50,240 nucleotides of DNA from Alteromonas sp. KUL42 (GTDB taxonomy: Bacteria; Pseudomonadota; Gammaproteobacteria; Enterobacterales; Alteromonadaceae): contig NZ_BJKK01000025.1 in NCBI RefSeq assembly GCF_006538325.1, positions 1 to 50,240 on the forward strand. Direction: 5' to 3'. The position numbers and the translations under genes are program-made. The number at the start of each line of letters is the position of its first letter. Position 1 is the first letter of the stretch. Below are positions 33,915 to 42,291 of this stretch, piece by piece. Below the pieces are notes generated by a model that searched no databases, was not told the DNA's origin, and worked only from the letters and a program-made list of their open reading frames with translations.

Positions 33915-36900
33915 TTAATGGTTTAAGTTATTATCCTCAACTTCAGCTTCTGATATTGGCTCAGATGAAAAGTAAATTTTATCAGACACAATTTCTAAAT
34001 CGCTAACTGAAAGTTGTGATAAAGGCGAGTCGATAAGAGTAGGCTTTTCTTCTTGAACAAGCTCTTCAACGTCCCACGATTCGATTATTTCAACACCGTT
34101 TTCAGGATTTAAACTGAAGCCCTGTAAGCTTTGTGGTGAAGATTGACTACCTAAAATCGCCATTTTCATAAAAATTGGCGCAGCTATTGGTAAATCTTCG
34201 CTCTGACTACCAAAAAATGTTCTTTCAACTGCATTGTTATTGGCACTATTAGTGATAATAAAGTGGCCAGTGCTTGGGCGTCGAATACCGTAATCAGAAA
34301 TACCGTCACCGTCATAATCTGCGACAACAGGAATATCGGTGTTTGCACTACCAAAGAACACATTTCTTATATTATTGGTGCTGCTCTCACGAATATGCCA
34401 CATTCCGGTATCGGGAACGCGAATTGTAAAATCCGTTTTGCCGTCGCCATCAAAATCGCCCACTAAAGGTAAGTCAGTTGGGTTGCTACCAAAGGTAATT
34501 CTGCGAATACTATCATCAGTGGAGTAGCGAATTATCCATTGCAAACTAGACGTACGCCAAAAAGCATAGTCGTCTTTGCCATCTCCGTCATAATCAGCAG
34601 GTACAGGCACATCACTTGCTTCACTGCCAAAGTAAATGCGTTGATAGTTTGAAGGCGATGATGATGGACGATAAATCCACTGGCCTATTGATGGGCGTCT
34701 AATGGCTATGTCGGTTATGCCGTCGCCATCATAGTCAGCAGGAACAGGAATATCACCTTCCTGAGTACCAAATCGCAAACGGAATATAGAATCGTCGCTT
34801 GAATATTTTATAAACCAATTACCGTGTGATGGCCGATAAATGGCTATGTCGGCAATTCCATCGCCATCAAAATCACCGGCAACAGGTATATCAAGCGTTG
34901 AACTTCCAAAGAATAAGCGACTTATATTACCAGTTTCACTTTCCTTTATGAATTGAGTACCTGTAGACACTCTTCTCACAGCAAGATCGGCTTGTCCGTC
35001 GCCATCGTAATCAAATGGTACATAGGGTGTTTCACCAACACTTAATTCAAACTCTTGTGTAGTAGTTTTAGCCCCATCAGTAACCATCAGTGTAATACTA
35101 TAACGGCCAATATCATTCACGCTAGGCGTGCCAAACAACTCTGCGGCTCCATCGCCAAGATCATTGAATAGTAGCCAATCACCACTGGCAATACTACCGA
35201 CTGGCCCAGGAATAGAAATGTTGTCTATCCACGCGGTATCGTTGCCCTCGCTAATAGACCCGTCTTTTTGGTATTTCCAGGTAAAGGTGTGCTCACCTTC
35301 GCCAACGTTGTATTGCACTAGTTGGAAACTTTCTTCGCCAGACCATGTGCCGACTTCTTCATCATCTATGTAGAATAATAGATAGTCAAAATTGGTCTCA
35401 GAACTTACTGCGCGCTCAAACGAAACGGTTCCACTTTGGGTTTGTGCCGTTATTGAGAACTCCGCAAATTGATTGTGATCTAACTGAGAAGGCGCTCTCA
35501 AACTGAAAACACTATTCGAAGCATAATCAGAAGTAAGCTCCCAATCGGCATCGCCACTCATTTGAAGTGGAGTATTATCAATATCACCGCTTTCGAAATC
35601 GATAATGGTGCCATTTTGGGGTATCACATTGAACAGAATAGAAAGTGAATCACTATTACTGTCAACGGTAGAAATTGCATAATAATAGGGTCTATCTACA
35701 AAGGCTTTTTCCTTCGGTGTCGATATAAACTCTGGTGCTATATTTGTGTCGATTACAACAAGAGTAACTTCAGTATAGCCTTCGTACGAAACAGTAATTT
35801 CAAGTTGAGTAAAACCTAAAGCGTCATCCGCAAGTTGTAGCAGACCGTTTTCAACGGTTGCTATATTTGAGGGAGATACAGACCAATTGGCTAGGTCTGT
35901 TGCGTCAACTTGGTTGTCGTTACGTTGAAAGGCAGTGAGGTTGAATTGATGTGAACCTCCAAGATCTAAAGTGCTGATTGGATTTTCTATTTCAATTAGC
36001 TCAACTTTCTCTTGGTCGAGTATCGTTATTGACTTGTCTGTTGATAAGCCCGCGTATGATGCACTGACTACAACAACCATGTCTTCAGTGATTTCTTCCA
36101 CATAAAGTCTTCCGGGTGTAAGTGTCACCCCCTGACTTGGTGTGGCCGTATATGAGGCAGAAGATGTGACATTCACAGTGCTGTTATCACTGTAAGTAGC
36201 AACAACATCGAACAAATAATCTTGCTTATCAAATGTAGAGTTTGAACCTTCTATCGATAATCCAGTGATAGCCAAGTTAGTCACTTCAATACTTAAGCTA
36301 AATGTTTCGGAATAGCCACGATAAGAAACGGTAATAGCGATTTGCCTATTGCTGGTTACCGATAATGTTTCAAGCTGCCCAGGTGTCGTCGAACTGAATC
36401 TTGCATAAGCAGATGGTACCACTGACCAAGTGGCGTCGTTGGTCACATCAATTGTTGAGCCATTTGAATATTGAGCGATAAGGCTAAAACGCCTTGTTTC
36501 ATTTGGTGACAAGGCGCTTCTGTCCCCTTGAACGCTAATTCCTGTTAATGAAACCTCTTCAGGCGTAACCGTGATATCTACACTACTTTGCGCACTGTCC
36601 CCTTCGTTGTCTAAAACAGTCAGTTGAAAACGCAATACTGTGTTGGTGTTTACGGTTGGTGCATCAAAATAGGGGGCAGTGGTAGCGGCTGCATTCAATG
36701 TAACATTGGGGCCCGATATTTGCTCCCATGTGTAACTTACTATCTGCCCGTCGGGATCGTAAGAACTACTGCCATCAAGCACTACACTGTCGCCCGATAA
36801 CACCGTTTGTGAATTACCTGCATTTGCGACAGGAGGTGTATTAATAATTTCATCGCTAAATTGAATATTATCAATCCACGCCGCATCCCTGCCTCGACTT

Positions 36901-39900
36901 ACTGATGCGTCTTTCTGATAAGTCCATTTGAACGTGTGTGGGCCATTTGAAATGGGGAATGAAACATGTTCATAAGGCAGTTCGCCGGACCATATCGAAA
37001 CGATAACGTCATCGACATAAAAAATTAATTCATCGTAACTTTCTTCTGAACTTACTGCGCGAGCGAAGGCTATTACACCACTTTCGACATTGGCTTGTAA
37101 GGTCAATGTGGCACTTTGTGAATCTACTAAAGCAGGGCTGCTTACTGCATATTGACCCTGAAGTGGGTTATCAGTACTTACGCGCCAAGGAGCGTTGCCA
37201 CTAGTGGAAAAGTTCGCCTGAGATAAATCACCAGTCTCAAAATCGATGCGATCATTCTCTCCTAAGCTAGGGAGTACTGTGATGTTTACTGTGTCAGTGT
37301 CAGAGGCTGAGTCAGTGTCTGTCACAGTGACTTGGAAAGACAGTGAAGTCGACTCTTCTACTTCTGGTGCAACAAAAGTGGGCTGTGTGGCAGTCAAGTT
37401 TGATAGCTGAACAGCTGCACCTGACAGTTGTGTCCATTGGTAGGTGAGTTGGTTACCATCTAAATCGTAACTGGCACTGGCATCCAGTGTAACAGTTTGA
37501 TTTGAAGCCACAGACTGATCGCTACCTGCGTTTGCCACGGGCGGCACGTTTTCTGTGGGCGTTGAAAGAACAATGTTATCAACCCATGCTCGGTCTTGCC
37601 CTCGAGCCTGAGAGCCATCTTTTTCGTATCGCCATGTAAATTCATGCACACCTGCAGAAACGGGAAAACTCACTGTTTCAAAGGGGAGTTCTCCTGACCA
37701 ACCAGTAACGGCATCACCGTCAATTAAAAACGTGAGGTAATCCCAGTTTTCTTCAGAGCTAACAGCTCTGTCAAACTGAATTTCACCTTCTAAAACCAAC
37801 GCTGTCAGCGTAAGGGAATAACTTCCGTTATCAGCTGCTTGAGTAGGTGATTGCGCACTGAATTGACCAGTTGCACTGTTTGCTGATGAGACTGTCCATA
37901 TTCCGCTGCCCTGAGTTTCAAAGTTACCTTGTGAAAAATCACCTGTTTCAAAATCGATGATGCCCGAGTCGGTTATTTCAGAACGAACAAAAATAGACAC
38001 ACTATCTTCACTTGAGGCATTAGCCCTATCGACAATGGTTAATTTAAATACCAGCGTGGCAGAGCCTTCAACTGTGGGTGCTGTAAAGGTTGGCTGAATA
38101 GCGTTAGCATCGCTAATTGTTACTTGAGGCCCTGATGTTTGTGACCATGTGTATGATTGAATGTTGTTGTTATCATCATAACTTTGTGAACCATCTAGAG
38201 TGACCGTATCACCTGACAGTACAACTTGATCCTCACCGGCGCTAGCGACTGGCGCAAAATTAGGTTGATAGTTAGAGTAACTCTTTGTATTGCTGTTGTT
38301 TTTTCCGAATTTTGGCCAAGGTGTTGAGGCTAGGCCTCCTGAATAACCATAAAGCGCGTAAAGATGCGTGCCTTGAATATACACCACGCCATCATTAGCT
38401 ATCAAAGGTGACCCTTGAAGCGAAGAGGGCAATACTGCCGACCAATTTTGTGTTCCATCAGAATTTAATGCATAAAATGTGTTGTTTGATGCTGAGCCCA
38501 CATAGATTGTTTGATCGCTTGCGATTGCCGGTGAGCCTGTGATAGTACCAATAGTGCTATTGTGCCATGTGATAGAGCCAGAAGCGGAAATGGCATAAAG
38601 GCCATTATTAGTACCAATATATACTACGCCGTTTTGCCCAATAACAGGGGAGCTTTGAATAGTAACCCCTAAATTCACACGCCATATTTCTTGGCCCGAT
38701 GAACTAAATTTTTGCAAATATCCATTTGCTGTGGCTACAAATATTGTGTTGTCACTATTTATGGTTGGTGTATTGGTAACTGCACCTGCGGTACTGGCTT
38801 GCCAGATAACTGAACCAGTGCTTGATAGCGAATAAAGTATGCTTGCAGACGTGCCGACAATAATATTTTCAGATGAATTCACCGCAGGGGAGCCATTCAC
38901 TTCACCTGATGTGTTGAAACGCCAGTTTTGGCTTCCGTCTTTGTTATAGGAATAAACCGTATTTTGTGCTGCAAAGAACAAATTAAGATTTTCGTCAAGT
39001 GCGACCGAACCATTAATGTTGCCATCCACTTGTGCACGCCACAGTAATGCTCCAGATGAGCTAAAAGCATTCATATAATTGTCAGTGCTACCGACAAAGA
39101 TATTTCCGTCGTAATTCACCACGGGGGAAGCACTGGTTCCGGCGCCGTTCATGGCAACCTGGAATTGTGTGTTTCCACTGCTGTCTAATGAAATTAACGC
39201 GTTAGAGCCTATTGTGTAGATATTCCCATTACTTGAAAGAGCGGGAGACCCAACTGATGCTAATGTTTGTGGGCCAGTCCATTTCAAGCTGCCAGCAATA
39301 GGGTACAAAGTTGCGATTGCTGAAATATCAGTGGCCGTAAGAATGTCACCACCTAACGGTAAGTCGGGGTTATCCAATCGTTCAATAGTTGGCTGGCCGT
39401 TCTTCGAAAACGCATTCTTGTAGTAGTGCATTATCGACTCGTAGTCGTAATCACCCACAGGATCACTATTTGTCCTTATTTCAAAATTTCCTTCTTGACC
39501 ATCCTGTATGTTTTCTTCCAGAATTCTTACGTATTGGTCTCTATCTGGTCGTGATTGTTCGTGTTGGACACCCGCGGCATGATAGATTTCGTGTTGTATG
39601 GTTGAGGTAGATAAACAACCATCTGCTAAAGACAATTGTTGCTCGCCACCAATACGGCCAATATAAGACCAGCAACCAGAACCTTTAAAAATACTAATAT
39701 AGTCTGATTCCGTTGTGCGTGAGACAAACCTTAAACTTGTTACTGCCTCTAGCGCATCCATACTTTCTCGTATTTTTACCGCTTGAGAAGCGGTGTAATC
39801 TGACGTGATTTCGTAATACATAATTGCATTTGGCCAAAGCCCACTTTCATAGCTTATTACAAGGCCTTGCGAATGCATGAGTTCTGGATCTGGTGCGCGA

Positions 39901-40178
39901 CCAACAACAATATCACCTTCAGAGATAAGTAAATTGCCGATTTGAACCGCTTTTACGGTGTGTTCGGCCTTTCCTAAATGGGAAGATGGTGCCGTATATT
40001 TTGTTGAAAAAACGGGGCCAGTGTTATTTAAATGCGCTTCAATTTGCTCAAAGGGAGACGTTATATTTTTGGTAGGTAGCTCGCCTTTTACCGCATTTGC
40101 GGAAACGACAGGGATAAAACATAGCGTTGCAGCAAGTAATACTGACCATACGTACCGCAAAGGTCTATAACGTTCCAT
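33915..40178 (-). CDS. Giant secreted astacin-type (M12A) metalloprotease with PQQ, PKD and FG-GAP repeats
   Basis: A 2087-aa secreted protein. I start at ATG 40178 because GAGAA lies upstream and the product opens with a clean signal peptide ending SANA; the frame runs on to 40277 without one. The catalytic domain has the astacin zinc motif HEIYHAAGVQHEQSRPDRD (~197) and Met-turn YESIMHYY (~247). Residues ~330-640 are PQQ/YVTN-like propeller repeats (GSPVIGQNGVVYIGT type). Then three PKD domains (VANAGSDQSVASNQTVTLD) alternate with about 120-aa jelly-roll-like modules (DFETGDLSQANF ... AVSSEESYDELIFYVDD); a fourth module follows several Ig-like BIG-type domains. The last ~330 residues form six FG-GAP/VCBS repeats. 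It probably binds and digests extracellular or surface protein and carbohydrate matrix. Confidence 0.92.
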   Translation of the reverse strand: MERYRPLRYVWSVLLAATLCFIPVVSANAVKGELPTKNITSPFEQIEAHLNNTGPVFSTKYTAPSSHLGKAEHTVKAVQIGNLLISEGDIVVGRAPDPELMHSQGLVISYESGLWPNAIMYYEITSDYTASQAVKIRESMDALEAVTSLRFVSRTTESDYISIFKGSGCWSYIGRIGGEQQLSLADGCLSTSTIQHEIYHAAGVQHEQSRPDRDQYVRILEENIQDGQEGNFEIRTNSDPVGDYDYESIMHYYKNAFSKNGQPTIERLDNPDLPLGGDILTATDISAIATLYPIAGSLKWTGPQTLASVGSPALSSNGNIYTIGSNALISLDSSGNTQFQVAMNGAGTSASPVVNYDGNIFVGSTDNYMNAFSSSGALLWRAQVDGNINGSVALDENLNLFFAAQNTVYSYNKDGSQNWRFNTSGEVNGSPAVNSSENIIVGTSASILYSLSSTGSVIWQASTAGAVTNTPTINSDNTIFVATANGYLQKFSSSGQEIWRVNLGVTIQSSPVIGQNGVVYIGTNNGLYAISASGSITWHNSTIGTITGSPAIASDQTIYVGSASNNTFYALNSDGTQNWSAVLPSSLQGSPLIANDGVVYIQGTHLYALYGYSGGLASTPWPKFGKNNSNTKSYSNYQPNFAPVASAGEDQVVLSGDTVTLDGSQSYDDNNNIQSYTWSQTSGPQVTISDANAIQPTFTAPTVEGSATLVFKLTIVDRANASSEDSVSIFVRSEITDSGIIDFETGDFSQGNFETQGSGIWTVSSANSATGQFSAQSPTQAADNGSYSLTLTALVLEGEIQFDRAVSSEENWDYLTFLIDGDAVTGWSGELPFETVSFPVSAGVHEFTWRYEKDGSQARGQDRAWVDNIVLSTPTENVPPVANAGSDQSVASNQTVTLDASASYDLDGNQLTYQWTQLSGAAVQLSNLTATQPTFVAPEVEESTSLSFQVTVTDTDSASDTDTVNITVLPSLGENDRIDFETGDLSQANFSTSGNAPWRVSTDNPLQGQYAVSSPALVDSQSATLTLQANVESGVIAFARAVSSEESYDELIFYVDDVIVSIWSGELPYEHVSFPISNGPHTFKWTYQKDASVSRGRDAAWIDNIQFSDEIINTPPVANAGNSQTVLSGDSVVLDGSSSYDPDGQIVSYTWEQISGPNVTLNAAATTAPYFDAPTVNTNTVLRFQLTVLDNEGDSAQSSVDITVTPEEVSLTGISVQGDRSALSPNETRRFSLIAQYSNGSTIDVTNDATWSVVPSAYARFSSTTPGQLETLSVTSNRQIAITVSYRGYSETFSLSIEVTNLAITGLSIEGSNSTFDKQDYLFDVVATYSDNSTVNVTSSASYTATPSQGVTLTPGRLYVEEITEDMVVVVSASYAGLSTDKSITILDQEKVELIEIENPISTLDLGGSHQFNLTAFQRNDNQVDATDLANWSVSPSNIATVENGLLQLADDALGFTQLEITVSYEGYTEVTLVVIDTNIAPEFISTPKEKAFVDRPYYYAISTVDSNSDSLSILFNVIPQNGTIIDFESGDIDNTPLQMSGDADWELTSDYASNSVFSLRAPSQLDHNQFAEFSITAQTQSGTVSFERAVSSETNFDYLLFYIDDEEVGTWSGEESFQLVQYNVGEGEHTFTWKYQKDGSISEGNDTAWIDNISIPGPVGSIASGDWLLFNDLGDGAAELFGTPSVNDIGRYSITLMVTDGAKTTTQEFELSVGETPYVPFDYDGDGQADLAVRRVSTGTQFIKESETGNISRLFFGSSTLDIPVAGDFDGDGIADIAIYRPSHGNWFIKYSSDDSIFRLRFGTQEGDIPVPADYDGDGITDIAIRRPSIGQWIYRPSSSPSNYQRIYFGSEASDVPVPADYDGDGKDDYAFWRTSSLQWIIRYSTDDSIRRITFGSNPTDLPLVGDFDGDGKTDFTIRVPDTGMWHIRESSTNNIRNVFFGSANTDIPVVADYDGDGISDYGIRRPSTGHFIITNSANNNAVERTFFGSQSEDLPIAAPIFMKMAILGSQSSPQSLQGFSLNPENGVEIIESWDVEELVQEEKPTLIDSPLSQLSVSDLEIVSDKIYFSSEPISEAEVEDNNLNH

Positions 40179-40266
40179 ATTATTCTCATCTGAAAAGTCT
40201 AAAAAATTCGAAATTGAACTATTTGAACAAATGTTGTCTATACTAATTAGAATAGTGTTTTTAACC

Positions 40267-40289
40267 CTTATCTGCAAACGCGAGATAAG
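40267..40289. promoter_or_regulatory. Inverted repeat between the protease and the small basic genes
   Basis: CTTATCT (40267-40273) and AGATAAG (40283-40289) form a perfect 7-bp inverted repeat with a 9-bp spacer in the 190-bp divergent gap. It could be an operator shared by both directions. The regulator is unknown. Confidence 0.3.
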
Positions 40290-40369
40290 CAGTAAACAGG
40301 CATTTATTTGTACTTTGTATATACATTTGATATGCTTGAAGCCATCGGTTCTAGGAAGGATAAGAAGTA

Positions 40370-40555
40370 TTGGACCGCAAAGAAAAAGCGAAGAAGAAAA
40401 ATAGCCAAATGTTAATTCGCATAAATGATGAAGAGCGTGCTAAGTTTATAGCGTTATGCGAAGAATTGGATACCTCAGCAGCACGTGAAGTGAGGCGTTT
40501 TATCAGAGACTTTATCTCGATAAATACGAAAAGCCTTGACGGATTAGACACGTAA
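40370..40555 (+). CDS. Small ribbon-helix-helix-like protein
   Basis: A 61-aa basic protein starting at TTG 40370 with AAGGA about 13 bp upstream. After a lysine-rich N-terminus it reads QMLIRINDEERAKFIALCEE, then LDTSAAREVRRFIRDFI, a short strand followed by two helices, the plan of Arc/MetJ-type DNA-binding proteins. No partner toxin gene is seen; the next gene encodes a lysine-rich peptide. DNA binding is an inference from the fold pattern. Confidence 0.6.
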   Translation: MDRKEKAKKKNSQMLIRINDEERAKFIALCEELDTSAAREVRRFIRDFISINTKSLDGLDT

Positions 40556-40568
40556 TTAGGACGTTAAC

Positions 40569-40679
40569 ATGGCCAAAGTAAAAAAGATAAAGAAAGAAAT
40601 TAAAGTCGCTAAAGCAAAAATTTCAAAGCAAGAGTCGAAATTAAAAAAGCTAAAGAAAAAACTTAAAAAAGCGAAATGA
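40569..40679 (+). CDS. 36-aa lysine-rich coiled-coil peptide
   Basis: ATG at 40569 has AGGA upstream and follows the RHH-like gene by 13 bp. The 36-residue product starts MAKVKKIKKEIKVAKAKI and ends in LKKLKKKLKKAK; half of its residues are lysine and there is no Arg or aromatic residue. Hydrophobic Ile/Val/Leu residues at three-to-four-residue spacing suggest a single amphipathic helix or coiled coil. It could bind nucleic acid or membranes. An intrinsic terminator follows about 70 bp later, consistent with a real two-gene unit. Function unknown. Confidence 0.5.
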   Translation: MAKVKKIKKEIKVAKAKISKQESKLKKLKKKLKKAK

Positions 40680-40748
40680 CCCTTTAAAGCAAGTGACCGT
40701 ATAAAGCAAAGAGACAAGTAGTAACGAATGCAGGAAGCTATAGTGTTC

Positions 40749-40788
40749 AGCGGCAATTTCGAGGAACCGAAAGCGCCGCTCTTTTTTG
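40749..40788 (+). terminator. Terminator of the small basic two-gene unit
   Basis: The stem AGCGGC (40749-40754) pairs with GCCGCT (40775-40780), with an inner TTTCG/CGAAA stem, and is followed by CTTTTTTG. This is a typical intrinsic terminator on the plus strand. Confidence 0.8.
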
Positions 40789-40826
40789 TTTTAGTTTTAC
40801 AAGCCAACATCAACAGTTTTACAGTT

Positions 40827-42068
40827 TTAATGTCCCATCTCTTTTTTCACTTTCGCTTCTAACTTATTTAAGTAGTCGAAAACTTGAGCGCTAGCTTCTT
40901 CCATTTTATTCAGGTGCGTTATAAGTGAGCTTCCGTCATCGCTTTCATATGCATTAAGGGCCGCTATGCCAGACTGATGTACCAAGGCATGGGGAGCTTC
41001 TAAATTAGAATACTCAGCGTACTGGCTGTAATTATTTTTTCCGTCGCCTTCATAATACCATTTACCCAATCGACATTGATGATGATCTGCAAAATCACCT
41101 TTTCGCTTTTTACTTTCTCCCCGAATAGTGCGATACACTTCAACCTTCCAAACTAAATGATCCAATTTCACTGTTTGTATAAAAGTACTGACACTGGAAA
41201 GCGAAATAACGTTTGCCATGTCTTCGGCTATATGACTCACGTTGTCGAGTGACGCGCTAATTTCCGATGCAGAACTGGCGACTTCCAAGGTTTGTTGTGT
41301 GCTTTCCTTTATCTGATGATAAGCACTGTCAGTCCTTTCAGATGCCTTTATCGTCAAATCTGAGATTTTTGATGATGCTTCCGATGAGCGACTGGCAAGG
41401 GTTCTTACTTCATCTGCAACAACAGCAAAGCCTCGCCCTTGTTCGCCAGCTCTGGCTGCTTCGATGGCTGCGTTTAATGCTAATAGATTGGTTTGTTCTG
41501 AGATACTTTGAATTTGCCCAATAAACGACTCAATATCCTTACTCGATTGAGCGAGTGACTCAATGGAACCATTTATGGCGTCTGACTTACCAGTCATCGC
41601 ATTAAGTACCTTAACACAGTCAGATAAGGCTGTGCTTGTACTGGTTATATCACCGAGTACATTATCTAGTCGGACTTTCTCATCGCGCAACTGCCCCGCT
41701 GAATGTGCCACATCCTGCCTTACAAGATCCAATGAGTCGAGTGAATGAAAGAAATTTTTGACGATAGTACGTTCAACTTTCACTTTTCTGGCAAGTTCTT
41801 CGGCTTCTTCATAGGACTCATGTAAACGTGCTTCCATTTGCAGTAGTTGCTCGTTTAATTTTTCGTTTTCTTTTTTGAGTTGTTCTATCTCAACATTCGG
41901 TTTTGTATCAGCAGTTTTTTTTGCTAAACCACATAAGTTTGCGTCCTTGGCATTGGTAAAGGGGGAGTTATGCCTTAAAAACTTCAAGCTTAGCCTAATA
42001 AACTTGAAATAGTCAAAAATGATAAAAATGATAGGAGCGATAAAGGTAAACAGGCTCTCGCGCTGCAA
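40827..42068 (-). CDS. Chemoreceptor-like signalling protein with a zinc-binding CZB domain
   Basis: A 413-aa methyl-accepting-type protein. A short hydrophobic N-terminus (LFTFIAPIIFIIFDYFKFI) is followed by a coiled coil (~60-110), an MCP signalling domain with the conserved hairpin tip ISEQTNLLALNAAIEAARAG EQGRGFAVVADEVR (two parts), and a C-terminal CZB domain with LDHLVWKVEVY, DHHQCRLGKWYYEGDG and EAPHALVH supplying Zn-binding His/Cys. No periplasmic sensor domain is present, so it is membrane-anchored or cytoplasmic and may sense zinc or oxidants. The start is a TTG with a stop just upstream in frame and no clear ribosome binding site, so the N-terminus is uncertain. It is divergent from the TonB receptor. 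Confidence 0.88.
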   Translation of the reverse strand: MQRESLFTFIAPIIFIIFDYFKFIRLSLKFLRHNSPFTNAKDANLCGLAKKTADTKPNVEIEQLKKENEKLNEQLLQMEARLHESYEEAEELARKVKVERTIVKNFFHSLDSLDLVRQDVAHSAGQLRDEKVRLDNVLGDITSTSTALSDCVKVLNAMTGKSDAINGSIESLAQSSKDIESFIGQIQSISEQTNLLALNAAIEAARAGEQGRGFAVVADEVRTLASRSSEASSKISDLTIKASERTDSAYHQIKESTQQTLEVASSASEISASLDNVSHIAEDMANVISLSSVSTFIQTVKLDHLVWKVEVYRTIRGESKKRKGDFADHHQCRLGKWYYEGDGKNNYSQYAEYSNLEAPHALVHQSGIAALNAYESDDGSSLITHLNKMEEASAQVFDYLNKLEAKVKKEMGH

Positions 42069-42291
42069 AAATAATTTACATCTTTAGTATTGTGTAAGCC
42101 TTGATGTTTGTGTTTAACTTCGTGCCGATACTCGCTTTATTCCCTTCTAATAATTATAAGTCTGGTCAGACAAGCTTGGTACACAGCAGTATTTCAACGA
42201 CAGAAAATACCGTATTCCATCAATACTTTTCCATTGTTTGGATTTACACACCCTTTTCTATGAAATATTTATAAAAATTCAGGAACATACA

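Noticed and set aside
34000..38300. Repeated DNA inside the astacin-type protease as a possible CRISPR array
   Set aside because: The repeats are long, in frame and encode protein domains; there are no short identical repeats with unique spacers.
33915..40178. The astacin-type protein as the LapA-like LapG substrate
   Set aside because: It has a Sec signal peptide, no N-terminal retention module, no TAAG/PAAG-type site that I noticed and no C-terminal type I secretion signal.
40556..40813. Minus-strand Phe-rich frame opposite the lysine-rich peptide
   Set aside because: Its Phe/Leu-rich product is the antisense of lysine codons, with no start signal.
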